The position numbers were made by a program, and so were the translations under genes. A DNA stretch of 33,218 nt, taken from Wenzhouxiangella sp. (lineage in GTDB: Bacteria > Pseudomonadota > Gammaproteobacteria > Xanthomonadales > Wenzhouxiangellaceae). The DNA lies in the NCBI GenBank assembly GCA_021767625.1, contig JAASTB010000002.1, forward strand, positions 1-33,218, given 5' to 3'. Below the pieces are notes generated by a model that saw nothing but the letters and a program-made list of their open reading frames with translations, made no database searches and was not told where the DNA came from. Positions within the stretch are counted from its first letter, which is position 1; each line of letters opens with the position of its first letter. Shown here piece after piece: positions 1 to 11,054 of the stretch.

Positions 1-1
1 G

Positions 2-883
2 TACCAGCACATCTTCTGGTTCTTCGGGCATCCCGAGGTCTACATCATGATCCTGCCGGCCTTCGGCATCGTCTCGGAGATCCTGCCGACCTTCTCGCGC
101 AAGCCCCTGTTCGGCTACACCTCGATGGTGTACGCGACGGCCTCGATCGCCTTCCTGTCGTTCATCGTCTGGGCGCACCACATGTTCACCGTGGGCATGC
201 CGCTGGGCGGCAACATCTTCTTCATGTACGCCACGATGGTGATTGCGGTTCCGACCGGCGTGAAGGTGTTCAACTGGGTCTCCACCATGTGGCGGGGCTC
301 GATGACCTTCGAAACACCCATGCTGTTCGCCCTGGGCTTCATCGTGCTGTTCACCATCGGCGGCTTCTCGGGCCTGATGCTGGCCATCGTGCCGGCCGAC
401 TTCCAGTACCACGACACCTACTTCGTGGTGGCGCACTTCCACTACGTGCTGGTCACCGGCGCGGTTTTCGCGATCATGGCCGGCGTCTACTACTGGCTGC
501 CCAAGTGGACCGGCTACATGTACAACGAGAAGCTCGGCAAGATCCATTTCTGGGCTTCGACGATCTCGGTCAACGTGCTGTTCTTCCCGCAGCACTACCT
601 GGGCCTGGCGGGCATGCCGCGACGCATTCCCGACTACGCCGTGCAGTTCGCCGAGTTCAACATGATCTCGTCGATCGGCGGCTTCGCCTTCGGCCTCGCC
701 CAGCTGATCTTCGTCTACATCGTCTGGCAGGCGGCCCGCGGCGGCGAACGCGCCACCGGCCAGGTCTGGGAAGGCGCCCGCGGTCTGGAGTGGACGGTAC
801 CCTCGCCGGCCCCGCTGCACACCTTCGACACGCCGCCGAAGGTCGACGACAGCGTGACCGCCCATGCCGACCGGCTCGTTTGA
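2..883 (+). CDS. ctaD: Cytochrome c oxidase subunit I (aa3 type), C-terminal part; 5' end lies outside the window
   Basis: Reading frame open from the window start. Contains [34 protein letters not shown] and [14 protein letters not shown], the heme-copper oxidase subunit I Cu/heme ligand motifs. Confidence 0.97.
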   Translation, partial: YQHIFWFFGHPEVYIMILPAFGIVSEILPTFSRKPLFGYTSMVYATASIAFLSFIVWAHHMFTVGMPLGGNIFFMYATMVIAVPTGVKVFNWVSTMWRGSMTFETPMLFALGFIVLFTIGGFSGLMLAIVPADFQYHDTYFVVAHFHYVLVTGAVFAIMAGVYYWLPKWTGYMYNEKLGKIHFWASTISVNVLFFPQHYLGLAGMPRRIPDYAVQFAEFNMISSIGGFAFGLAQLIFVYIVWQAARGGERATGQVWEGARGLEWTVPSPAPLHTFDTPPKVDDSVTAHADRLV

Positions 884-1025
884 GGAGAGCCGGGCCTTGG
901 GCGACGGCAATGAGCAACACAGGGCCAGACGGCGCCGTGCCATCCGCACGGCGCTCGTCCTTGCCGGGGTGGTGCTGCTCATCTATCTGGGCTTCATCAT
1001 GAAGGGCGTGCTCAACGCAGCCTGA
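864..1025 (+). CDS. 53-aa single-TM protein, cytochrome oxidase small assembly protein-like
   Basis: Manual translation: [53 protein letters not shown]. Starts inside ctaD, one TM helix preceded by an Arg cluster, sits between ctaD and ctaE. Not in the supplied ORF track. Confidence 0.65.
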   Translation: MPTGSFEESRALGDGNEQHRARRRRAIRTALVLAGVVLLIYLGFIMKGVLNAA

Positions 1026-1083
1026 GCAACGACGGAGCTGGCGCACGGGCCAGCGACAAAAGAAACTGAATCAGGGAACAACC

Positions 1084-1944
1084 ATGGCACAAGGACACTA
1101 CTACGTACCCCACACGGCCAAGTGGCCCATCGTCGGATCGATCGGCCTGTTCGTGATGATGATCGGCGCGGCCAGCTGGCTCAACCAGGCGGCATTCGGG
1201 CCCTGGTTCACTCTCGCCGGATCCGCGATCGTCCTGGTGATGATCTTCGGCTGGTTTTCCGACGTCATCCGCGAATCCCAGAAGGGCCTGTACAACGAGG
1301 CAGTGGACGGCTCCTTCCGGCAGGGAATGATCTGGTTCATCTTCTCTGAAGTCATGTTCTTCGCGGCCTTCTTCGGCGCCCTGTTCTATGCCCGCATGTT
1401 CGCCGTGCCCTGGCTGGGCGGCGAAGGCACGGGCGCGATGACCAACGAGCTGCTGTTTCCCCAGTTCGACTCGGCCTGGCCGACCGCCGGCCCCGGCCAG
1501 CTCGGCGGAGGCTTCGAAACCATTCCGGCTTTCGGTCTGCCGCTGTTCAACACGCTTATCCTGCTGACCTCCGGCCTGACCATCACCCTGGCCCACTGGG
1601 CACTGAAGCAGGCCAAGCGCGGCGCGCTGATCGGCTGGATGCTGGCGACGGTGGCCCTGGGCGTGCTCTTCCTGTATTTCCAGGCAACCGAATACGTTCA
1701 CGCCTACCAGGACCTCGGTCTGACGCTGGGCTCGGGAATCTACGGGTCGACCTTCTTCATGCTGACCGGCTTCCACGGCCTGCACGTCACGCTGGGCACG
1801 ATCATGCTGATCGTCATTACCCTGCGCTGCATGGCGGGTCACTTCTCCAAGAAGAACCACTTCGGCTGGGAAGCAGTGGCCTGGTACTGGCACTTCGTCG
1901 ACGTGGTCTGGCTGGGCCTGTTCGTCTTCGTCTACGTCCTCTGA
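1084..1944 (+). CDS. ctaE: Cytochrome c oxidase subunit III
   Basis: YYVPHTAKWPIVGS N-terminus; ..SEVMFFAAFFGALF.., TGFHGLHVTLGTIML and AVAWYWHFVDVVWLGLFVFVYVL C-terminus typical of COX3. Confidence 0.96.
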   Translation: MAQGHYYVPHTAKWPIVGSIGLFVMMIGAASWLNQAAFGPWFTLAGSAIVLVMIFGWFSDVIRESQKGLYNEAVDGSFRQGMIWFIFSEVMFFAAFFGALFYARMFAVPWLGGEGTGAMTNELLFPQFDSAWPTAGPGQLGGGFETIPAFGLPLFNTLILLTSGLTITLAHWALKQAKRGALIGWMLATVALGVLFLYFQATEYVHAYQDLGLTLGSGIYGSTFFMLTGFHGLHVTLGTIMLIVITLRCMAGHFSKKNHFGWEAVAWYWHFVDVVWLGLFVFVYVL

Positions 1945-1965
1945 CGAAGCGGCGACAATTCAGCA

Positions 1966-1998
1966 AAGAGAGTGCCGGCCTTGCGCCGGCATTTTCTT
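1966..1998 (+). terminator. Intrinsic terminator after ctaE, possibly bidirectional
   Basis: TGCCGGC-CTTGC-GCCGGCA perfect 7-bp stem (1973-1979/1985-1991) followed by TTTTCTT, between convergent genes ending at 1944 and 2002. Confidence 0.8.
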
Positions 1999-2001
1999 GT
2001 C

Positions 2002-2447
2002 CTAGCCTCGCCCGGCAACGGTCTCCCAGCGGGCCGAGATGAGCATCCATTCGCCGTCGTCCAGGCGCCAGCCGGTGGTGAGCCGGTACCAGCCTCCGGT
2101 ATCGGGGATCAGTCCCGTTCCGCCGGTGACGACGGCGTGCATGGTGGCGGTCGCCCGTTCTTCGCCCTGCAGCGCCACTTCGATATCGACCAGGCGCGCC
2201 TTGATCTTATCGTGAGCGAGTATTTCCCGGCGCAGCAGGAAGCCGGCCGCGCGGCGGTCCAGGCTGCGCGTAGCGGCGGTGAAATCTTCGGCGATCGGCG
2301 CCATGAAAGACCGGGCATTGCCTTCGGCCAGGTCGGCCTGCATGCCCTCAATCCGGTTGCGGATCTGCTCCTCGGCAGGGGGACGCTCTCCGCAGGCCGC
2401 CAGCATCATGATGGACAAAAGCGCCGGGGCGACACCGCGCAGGCGGC

Positions 2448-2451
<4 letters not shown>
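2002..2451 (-). CDS. Small predicted lipoprotein, possibly NTF2-like fold
   Basis: Signal peptide with lipobox-like LSIMMLAAC. ATGA overlap (2448-2451) with the upstream GCS2/CBS gene. Fold assignment is a guess from size and composition. Confidence 0.6.
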
Positions 2452-4370
<1,919 letters not shown>

Positions 4371-4409
4371 GGGACGGTCGCCCGAGGTGACTTCCCGGCG
4401 ATAATAAAC

Positions 4410-4427
4410 GCCCCTCGTGAAAGGGGC
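4410..4427. promoter_or_regulatory. Inverted repeat in the divergent GCS2-CBS/fadD intergenic region
   Basis: GCCCCT-CGTGAA-AGGGGC perfect 6-bp arms, just upstream of a TATTAT minus-strand -10-like hexamer. Confidence 0.35.
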
Positions 4428-4535
4428 AAATGGCCGCTCTCACGGGGGCCGGGGTAAGCTTGTCTCGCGATGCGACCTGTGCCAAGCTTTAGCCCTTGAT
4501 GATATTGCAACGGAACGGATTGGAAGGGAGATCCC

Positions 4536-6224
4536 ATGAGCGACAAGCCCTGGCTCAACGAGTATCCGGAAGGGGTGCAAGCCGAAATCGACATGGACGA
4601 GTTCGACTCGGTCGTCGATGTCATCGACAAGAGCTGCAACGAGTTCCGCGACAAGGTTGCGTACGTCAACTTCGGCGCCGAGCTGACTTTCGGCCAGGTG
4701 GACCGGCACAGCGCGGCCTTTGCCGCACGCTTGCAGGCCATGGGTCTGGAGAAGGGCGACCGGATCGCGATCATGATGCCCAACGTGCTGCAGTACCCGA
4801 TTGCGGTGTTCGGCGCCCTGCGGGCCGGCCTGGCGGTTGTCAACACCAATCCGCTCTACACCGCGCGGGAACTCAAGCACCAGCTCAACGACTCCGGCGC
4901 CAAGGCGATCGTCATCATGGACAACTTCGCCAGCGTGCTCGAGGCGGTCATCGACGACGTGCCGGTCGAGCACGTGATTCTCACGCGTATGGGCGACATG
5001 CTCGGCGGCCTCAAGGGCGCGCTGACCAACTTCGTCGTGCGCTACGTCAAGAAGATGGTGCCGGCCTACAACCTGCCCAATGCACGGCCGTTCAACGCGG
5101 TGCTCCGCGAAGGCGCGGACGAACGCTTCCTGCCGGTCGAGCTCGGTCATGAAGACATCGCTTTCCTCCAGTACACCGGCGGCACCACCGGCGTGTCGAA
5201 GGGCGCCGTGCTCACCCACGGCAACATGGTCGCGAACATGCAGCAGGCCTCGGCCTGGCTGGGCGGGCGCCTGGACATCGGCAAGGAAACCATCATCACC
5301 GCCCTGCCCCTCTACCACATCTTCGCGCTGACGGCGAACTGCCTGGTCTTCGTCAAACTGGGCGGTCGCAACGTACTGATCACCAATCCGCGCGACATGA
5401 GCGGCTTCGTCAAGGAGCTGGGCAAGGAGAAGTTCACGGCCATCACGGGCGTGAACACGCTGTTCAACGGCCTGCTCAACACACCGGGTTTCGAGGACCT
5501 GGACTTCTCGAGTCTCAAGATGACCCTGGGCGGCGGCATGGCCGTGCAGCGATCGGTTGCCGAGCGCTGGAAGAAGGTGACCGGCGTGACCCTGGTCGAG
5601 GCCTACGGCCTGACCGAGACCTCGCCGGCGGCCTGCATCAACCCCATGGACCTCGAGGAGTACAACGGCGCCATCGGGCTGCCGATTTCCTCGACCGAAT
5701 GCCGGGTCATCGATCCGGACGGCAATCCGCTGCCGGTGGGCGAAACCGGCGAGCTGTGCGTGCGCGGCCCGCAGGTGATGCAGGGTTACTGGAACCGGCC
5801 CGAAGAGACCGCCAAGGTGCTCGGCGACGACGGCTGGCTGCGCACCGGCGACATGGCGAAGATGGACGAGAAGGGTTACTTCTACATCGTCGACCGCAAG
5901 AAGGACATGATCCTGGTATCCGGCTTCAACGTCTATCCCAACGAGGTCGAGGATGTCGTGGCCGACCACCCGAAAGTCCTCGAGGTCGGCGCCATCGGCG
6001 CGCCGGACGAAAAGTCTGGCGAAGTGGTCAAGGTGGTCGTGGTCCGCAAGGACGATTCGCTGACGGTCAAGGAACTGCGCGAGTTCTGCCGCGAACAGCT
6101 GACCGGCTACAAGGTGCCCAAGTACGTCGAGTTCGTGGACGAATTGCCCAAGACCAACGTGGGCAAGATTCTCCGCCGCGAACTTCGCGACCTCTATGGG
6201 GAGGCGCGAAGCTCCGAGGACTAA
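4536..6224 (+). CDS. fadD: Long-chain-fatty-acid--CoA ligase
   Basis: AMP-binding motif [46 protein letters not shown]; upstream GGAAGGGAGA ribosome-binding site. Confidence 0.95.
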   Translation: MSDKPWLNEYPEGVQAEIDMDEFDSVVDVIDKSCNEFRDKVAYVNFGAELTFGQVDRHSAAFAARLQAMGLEKGDRIAIMMPNVLQYPIAVFGALRAGLAVVNTNPLYTARELKHQLNDSGAKAIVIMDNFASVLEAVIDDVPVEHVILTRMGDMLGGLKGALTNFVVRYVKKMVPAYNLPNARPFNAVLREGADERFLPVELGHEDIAFLQYTGGTTGVSKGAVLTHGNMVANMQQASAWLGGRLDIGKETIITALPLYHIFALTANCLVFVKLGGRNVLITNPRDMSGFVKELGKEKFTAITGVNTLFNGLLNTPGFEDLDFSSLKMTLGGGMAVQRSVAERWKKVTGVTLVEAYGLTETSPAACINPMDLEEYNGAIGLPISSTECRVIDPDGNPLPVGETGELCVRGPQVMQGYWNRPEETAKVLGDDGWLRTGDMAKMDEKGYFYIVDRKKDMILVSGFNVYPNEVEDVVADHPKVLEVGAIGAPDEKSGEVVKVVVVRKDDSLTVKELREFCREQLTGYKVPKYVEFVDELPKTNVGKILRRELRDLYGEARSSED

Positions 6225-6248
6225 GCGCCGGCGCGGGGGCCCCGCCCC

Positions 6249-7337
6249 TCAACCGAGCAGGTCGGTTTCGTCCGGCCGCTCGGCCAAACCGGATACGCCC
6301 ACACCGATCAGGCGCACGGCGAATTGCCGGCGCCATCCGGCCCAGCCCTCCAGCAATTCCCGGGCGCCGGCGAGAATCTTCGCGGCGCTGCGGGTATGCC
6401 CGCCCAGCGACTGGCTGCGCGTGATGGTCGAGAATCCGCTCGAGCGCAGCTTGATCGTGACCGTCCGGGCATAGAGGCTGCGGTCGGCGAGCCGCGAGGC
6501 CACCTTGTCGGCCTGGCGGGCCATGACCTCGACCAGCGCCTCGATCGAGTGGATGTCTTCGGCAAACGTGGTCTCCTGGCTGATCGAGCGGCGCACGCGT
6601 TCGACCTTGACTTCCCGCTCGTCGATGCCGGTCGCCCGCTCGACGAGTTCCAGGGCGTGATCCCCGAACAGCCCCGAAAGCACGTCCAGGCTGGTCCGGC
6701 GCAACTGGCCGACGGTGAATACGCCGACATCGTGCAGGCGTTCGGCGGTGCGCGGTCCGATTCCCCACAGTCGCCGGATCGGCAGCGGATCGAGAAAGCG
6801 CTGCACACGATCGGCCGGGATGTGCACCAGGCCGTCGGGCTTGTCGTAGTCGGAGGCGATCTTGGCCAGGAGCTTGTTGTGCGCCATGCCCACCGAGGCC
6901 GTCAGGCCGGTGGATTCGGCGATGCGGCGCTTGAGCCGGCGGCCGATTTCGGGCAGGGATTCGCCCCGTTCGTGGACGGGTTCGCTCACGTCGATGAAGG
7001 CCTCGTCGAGGCTCAGGCCCTCGATTCGATCACTGAACTCCGCGAATATCTCGAAGACCTGACTCGAGACCTCCCGGTAACGCTCGAAGCGCGCGGCCAC
7101 GAAAACACCCGAAGGACACAGACGCCTGGCCCGTGCACCGGGCATGGCCGAGCGCACGCCGTATTGCCGGGCCTCGTAGCTGGCCGCCGCCACCACGCCG
7201 CGGCTGCTGCCGCCGCCGACCATGACGGGGCGTCCACGCAATTCGGGATGATCGCGCTGCTCTACGCTGGCGTAGAAGGCATCCATATCGACATGGATGA
7301 TCGCCCGCCGGCGGTGGGAAGGGGAGCCTGGATTCAG
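6249..7337 (-). CDS. dinB: DNA polymerase IV (Y family); start codon uncertain
   Basis: AIIHVDMDAFYASVEQRD, SLDEAFIDVS, GIGPRTAERLHDVGVFTVGQL. The track ATG at 7484 overlaps pilZ by about 150 nt; ATG at 7286 would delete the catalytic Asp of HVDMD. CTG at 7337 in a CTGA overlap with the pilZ stop gives 362 aa. Confidence 0.9.
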   Translation of the reverse strand: MNPGSPSHRRRAIIHVDMDAFYASVEQRDHPELRGRPVMVGGGSSRGVVAAASYEARQYGVRSAMPGARARRLCPSGVFVAARFERYREVSSQVFEIFAEFSDRIEGLSLDEAFIDVSEPVHERGESLPEIGRRLKRRIAESTGLTASVGMAHNKLLAKIASDYDKPDGLVHIPADRVQRFLDPLPIRRLWGIGPRTAERLHDVGVFTVGQLRRTSLDVLSGLFGDHALELVERATGIDEREVKVERVRRSISQETTFAEDIHSIEALVEVMARQADKVASRLADRSLYARTVTIKLRSSGFSTITRSQSLGGHTRSAAKILAGARELLEGWAGWRRQFAVRLIGVGVSGLAERPDETDLLG

Positions 7338-7672
7338 ATCGTGCGCGTCGGCTTGTCGCTGTCGAGCATGCCCGCCAGCAGCGAGACGATCGTGCTCTGG
7401 GCCTGCTGGCCCTCGGCGCTGTCGGAAAACTGAACGCCGACGCCGCTGTTGGCGGTGTGGCGACCGCCCGCCGGCGTCAGCCATGCCACCTTGCCGGGCA
7501 CGGCGATTCGCTCTTCGCCCATCAGGCCGAGCAGGATCAGCACTTCGTCGCCGAGCTGGAACTGTTTGCGCGTGGGCACGAACAGCCCGCCGTTGATCAG
7601 AAACGGCATGTAGGCGCCGTAGAGCTCCTGCTTGTTCTCGATGTTGTAGGACAGAATGCCTTTCTGGGCCAT
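7334..7672 (-). CDS. pilZ: PilZ domain protein, type IV pilus PilZ-like
   Basis: GILSYNIENKQELYGAYMPFLINGGLFVPT.. resembles PilZ; located directly after holB as in many gammaproteobacteria. Confidence 0.88.
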   Translation of the reverse strand: MAQKGILSYNIENKQELYGAYMPFLINGGLFVPTRKQFQLGDEVLILLGLMGEERIAVPGKVAWLTPAGGRHTANSGVGVQFSDSAEGQQAQSTIVSLLAGMLDSDKPTRTI

Positions 7673-7676
7673 GGCC

Positions 7677-8636
7677 TCACTTCCGCGCCGTTTGTGACGC
7701 TTCCCATTCTAGCAGCCAACGACCGAGAAGCAGGTCCTGGCGGACCACGCCGCGCTCGGCCTCGCGATGGCCGTCGAGGGCCATCTGCCACAGGCGCGCC
7801 AGCGCGCGGCGATCGACCCCTTCGGGCAGGCGCTTGCCGGCAGGCTGCCAGCCGCCGGCACCGCTGGCACGCGCCGTGACGACGGTCAGCCAGCGCGCCA
7901 GCCACTGCCAGGTCGCGGCCGGGTCGGCCTGCCAGCGCTCGAGCACCTCGCCGTGGGGCCGCCCTTCGACCAGGTCGTCGAGGATGGAAAGCCCGGTTTC
8001 CAGGCCGCCGGAGACGAGCATGTCGCGCGCCGCCAGCGGAGCGCCCGCGCTCAGCTGCAGCGCCGCTTCTCGATCCGCCTGAGCAGCGTCCGGGCAAGCC
8101 TCGGCCAGCCAGGGCGCGGTTGTTTCAGGGTCGGGTGCGCGCAGGGGCAGTTGCTGGCAACGCGAGCGGATGGTCGCGGGCAGTCGGGCCGGCTGTTCGC
8201 TGAGCAGGATCAGCCAGGCGCCCGGGGGCGGCTCTTCCAGGGTCTTGAGCAGGGCGTTGGCCGCGTTGCGGTTCATGGCATCCGCCTGCGGAATCATGCC
8301 GACGCGGTTGCTGCCGAGCGACGCGGTCAGCTGCAGTCGCTCGATGAGTCCGCGGACCTGGTCGACGCCGATGCCCTGCTTGTCTTCGGGCACTTCGACG
8401 ATAAACAGGTCGGGATGCGTTCCGCCTTCGAAATACCGGCAGCTCTGGCAGGCGCCGCAAGCACCCTGCTCTCCCGGTTCACTGCACAACAGCAGCCGGG
8501 CCAGCCAGTCGCCCAGTTCTCGCTTGCCGATGCCGCGCGGACCGTGGATCAGGGGCGCATGCCCCAGGCGCTGGCCCTCGATGCGGTCGCGGAGCGTTCT
8601 ACAGTGGGTTTCGAGCCAGGGCAGCATCAGCGCCAC
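7677..8636 (-). CDS. holB: DNA polymerase III subunit delta'
   Basis: LIHGPRGIGKREL, CGACQSCRYFEGGTHPDLF zinc motif, NAANALLKTLEEPP, SRCQQLPL; follows tmk. Confidence 0.94.
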   Translation of the reverse strand: MALMLPWLETHCRTLRDRIEGQRLGHAPLIHGPRGIGKRELGDWLARLLLCSEPGEQGACGACQSCRYFEGGTHPDLFIVEVPEDKQGIGVDQVRGLIERLQLTASLGSNRVGMIPQADAMNRNAANALLKTLEEPPPGAWLILLSEQPARLPATIRSRCQQLPLRAPDPETTAPWLAEACPDAAQADREAALQLSAGAPLAARDMLVSGGLETGLSILDDLVEGRPHGEVLERWQADPAATWQWLARWLTVVTARASGAGGWQPAGKRLPEGVDRRALARLWQMALDGHREAERGVVRQDLLLGRWLLEWEASQTARK

Positions 8637-9253
8637 TTCTCCTCCAATGCGTTTTCGATGGCGGCCGAAACGTCCGGCAGCGGGCGGGCGGCGTCGATGA
8701 CGACGAAACGCTCGGGTTCGCGCTCGGCCTGGCGAAGGTAGGCCTCCCGGACCCGCTCGAGGAATTCCGGCCGGTTCTGTTCCATCCGGTCGGGCCCGCC
8801 GTCGCGTCCGCGGATGCGTTCCATGCCCAGCGCCACCGGAACGTCGAGCAGCAGGGTCAGGTCGGGCTTCAGGTCGGGATGAACCAGGTCGGCGAGGGTC
8901 TCGACCGCTGCCGCTCCCAGTTGGCGTCCGGCACCCTGGTAGGCACGGCTGGCGTCGGTGAAGCGGTCGCAGACCACATCGGTTCCCGCCGACAGGGCCG
9001 GCCGGATGATGCCTGCCAGGTTCTCCTGCCGCGCGGCGAACATCAGCAGCAGTTCGCTCATCGGCGTGAGCGGGCCCGTTTCCGGGTTTAGCAGGAGGTC
9101 CCGGATGCGCTCGGCCGCGGGCGTCCCGCCCGGCTCACGCGTGATGACGGCCTCGCGGCCACGGCTCGCCAGCCACTCGGAGATGGTTCGCATCGCCGTC
9201 GTCTTGCCGGCGCCCTCTCCGCCCTCGAGCGTGATGAATCGCCCGCGCATCAA
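8627..9253 (-). CDS. tmk: Thymidylate kinase
   Basis: RGRFITLEGGEGAGKTTAM P-loop, TREPGGTPAAERIRDLLL, DRFTDASRAYQGAGR. Confidence 0.96.
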   Translation of the reverse strand: MMRGRFITLEGGEGAGKTTAMRTISEWLASRGREAVITREPGGTPAAERIRDLLLNPETGPLTPMSELLLMFAARQENLAGIIRPALSAGTDVVCDRFTDASRAYQGAGRQLGAAAVETLADLVHPDLKPDLTLLLDVPVALGMERIRGRDGGPDRMEQNRPEFLERVREAYLRQAEREPERFVVIDAARPLPDVSAAIENALEEKWR

Positions 9254-10248
9254 GGTCGCCCCCGGATGTAGCGGTCGACGGCGGCGTTGTGCTCCGCCAG
9301 GGTGTCGGAAAACTGGTGGCTGCCGTCGCCCTTCGAGACGAAATAAAGCGCCGTCCCGGCGGCCGGATGAGCGGCGGCCCGCAGCGAAGCGCGGCCGGGA
9401 AGCGCGATGGGGGTCGGCGGCAGGCCGTGACGGGTATAGGTGTTCCAGGGATGGTCGGTGCGCAGGTGAACGCGCCGGAGCCGCCCGTCGAAATCCTCAC
9501 CCAGGCCGTACATCACCGTCGGATCGGTCTGCAGCCGCATGCCGCGTTCGAGCCGCCTCACGAAAACACCCGCGATCCGCGTGCGCTCGTCGGGCTGACC
9601 CGTCTCGCGCTCGATGAGGGAGGCGAGCACCAGCAGCTCATAGGCGTCGTCCAGGGGCAGCCCGCCGTCGCGTTCCGACCAGGCTTCGTCCAGCGCAGCC
9701 TCCATTGCCGTGTACGCGCGCTCCAGCAGGGCCAGGTCGCTCGAGCCGCGAACGAAAAAATACGTTTCGGGAAGAAAACGGCCCTCGGCTTCGCAGCCCG
9801 GGCACCCGAGCTGCTGCATGAGCCGGTCCGCGCTGTAGTCCGCCGCGACCTTGCGCAGGCGCGTGTCCACGGTGAGCGCGTCGCGCAACTCCTTCACTGT
9901 CCAGCCCTCGACGATCGTGAAGCGATGCTTGCGCACCCGTCCGGCCTCTACGGCCTCGATCAGGCCCATGACGGAAGTGCCCGGTTCGATACGGTATTCG
10001 CCGGCCTGCAGGACGGGAGATTCGACACGGCCCAGGAGGCGCCAGCGCCAGTCGAGCCGCGTGACACCGAGCGACTCGAGTTGCCGGACCATGCCCTGGA
10101 AGCTCGTTCCGCTGTCGAGCCAGAGATTGACCTCGCCGGCCTGGGTGAGCGGCCGCTGGCGAAACTGCTGCCAGTCGAGCAGCAGCCAGGCCGTCGCGCC
10201 GGCGCCCAGCACCATGGCCAGGCCGATCCCGATGATCAGTCTTCGCAT
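9250..10248 (-). CDS. mltG: Endolytic murein transglycosylase MltG
   Basis: MRRLIIGIGLAMVLGAG TM anchor; LLVLASLIERETG, DPTVMYGLG, NTYTRHGLPPTPIALPGRASLRAAAHPA, LYFVSKGDGSHQFS. Start revised from 10851 (track) to ATG at 10248. Confidence 0.95.
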   Translation of the reverse strand: MRRLIIGIGLAMVLGAGATAWLLLDWQQFRQRPLTQAGEVNLWLDSGTSFQGMVRQLESLGVTRLDWRWRLLGRVESPVLQAGEYRIEPGTSVMGLIEAVEAGRVRKHRFTIVEGWTVKELRDALTVDTRLRKVAADYSADRLMQQLGCPGCEAEGRFLPETYFFVRGSSDLALLERAYTAMEAALDEAWSERDGGLPLDDAYELLVLASLIERETGQPDERTRIAGVFVRRLERGMRLQTDPTVMYGLGEDFDGRLRRVHLRTDHPWNTYTRHGLPPTPIALPGRASLRAAAHPAAGTALYFVSKGDGSHQFSDTLAEHNAAVDRYIRGRP

Positions 10249-11054
10249 TCGAACAATTCGTCCCAGAGTCGCTGCCAGCCCCTGGCCTCGTCGGGGATCG
10301 CCAGGCTGCGATCGTCGAGGCGGTGTGCGGGGCGGATACCGGCAACCGAGTTTATCACCACGACCGCCTCGGCCCGGCGCAGGTCTCGAGCGTTGAGTTG
10401 TGCTTCGGGCAGCACCGCGCCGATTCGTTCGTGCAGTGCCTGCAGGCCGACACCCGCCACGCCCGCGCCCCGCCGGGCAGGCGTCACGGGCCGACCGTCG
10501 ACGAAAACGATCAGGTTGCCGGCGATGGCCTCGACGAGCCGGCCTTTGGCGTCGAACAGGATCGCCTCGTCGACGCCGGCCCGGCGCGCGTGCTCGGCCG
10601 CGAGTACCTGCTCGAGACGATTGCCGTGCTTGATGCCGGCCAGGGGGCTGCCGATCGCCAGGCGAACCGGGCTGGTGTGGAGCACGATGCCGTCGCGGCG
10701 CGATGCGGCAAGGCCGGCGGGCCAGGAGCGACGCATCAGGATGCGGCGCGGCACGGGGCACGGCGGCGGTTCGTAGGCGCGCCCGCCGCTGCCGCGGGTA
10801 ATACTGATGCGAACTACGCAGCGGTGCTGGCCCTCGCACAGGCGCGCACATTCGGCCGCCAGCAACTCCTCATCGGGCGGGGGCACCATCAGCCGCTCGC
10901 AGTCGCGAGTGAGCCGGCGCATATGCAGGCGCCACAGGGGCGCCCGCGCGCCGACGAATGCGACGGTCTCGAACAGGTGATCGCCGTAGAGCAGGCCCCG
11001 GTCGTCGGGCGGCACGCAGTCGCTCGCCTGTCCGTCGACGAGCACCTCAGCCAT
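10236..11054 (-). CDS. pabC: Aminodeoxychorismate lyase
   Basis: PLP class-IV fold: DRGLLYGDHLFETVAF, GIKHGNRLEQVLAAEHAR, DEAILFDAKGRLVEAIAGNLI. Confidence 0.94.
   Translation of the reverse strand: MAEVLVDGQASDCVPPDDRGLLYGDHLFETVAFVGARAPLWRLHMRRLTRDCERLMVPPPDEELLAAECARLCEGQHRCVVRISITRGSGGRAYEPPPCPVPRRILMRRSWPAGLAASRRDGIVLHTSPVRLAIGSPLAGIKHGNRLEQVLAAEHARRAGVDEAILFDAKGRLVEAIAGNLIVFVDGRPVTPARRGAGVAGVGLQALHERIGAVLPEAQLNARDLRRAEAVVVINSVAGIRPAHRLDDRSLAIPDEARGWQRLWDELFECED

Noticed and set aside
4440-5969. 509-aa minus-strand ORF antisense to fadD
   Set aside because: His/Asp/Val-rich composition of a high-GC antisense frame; fadD on the other strand has clear family motifs.
10249-10851. N-terminal 201-residue extension of mltG in the ORF track
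   Set aside because: Arg/Pro-rich and overlaps pabC on the same strand; the true MltG TM anchor starts at ATG 10248.
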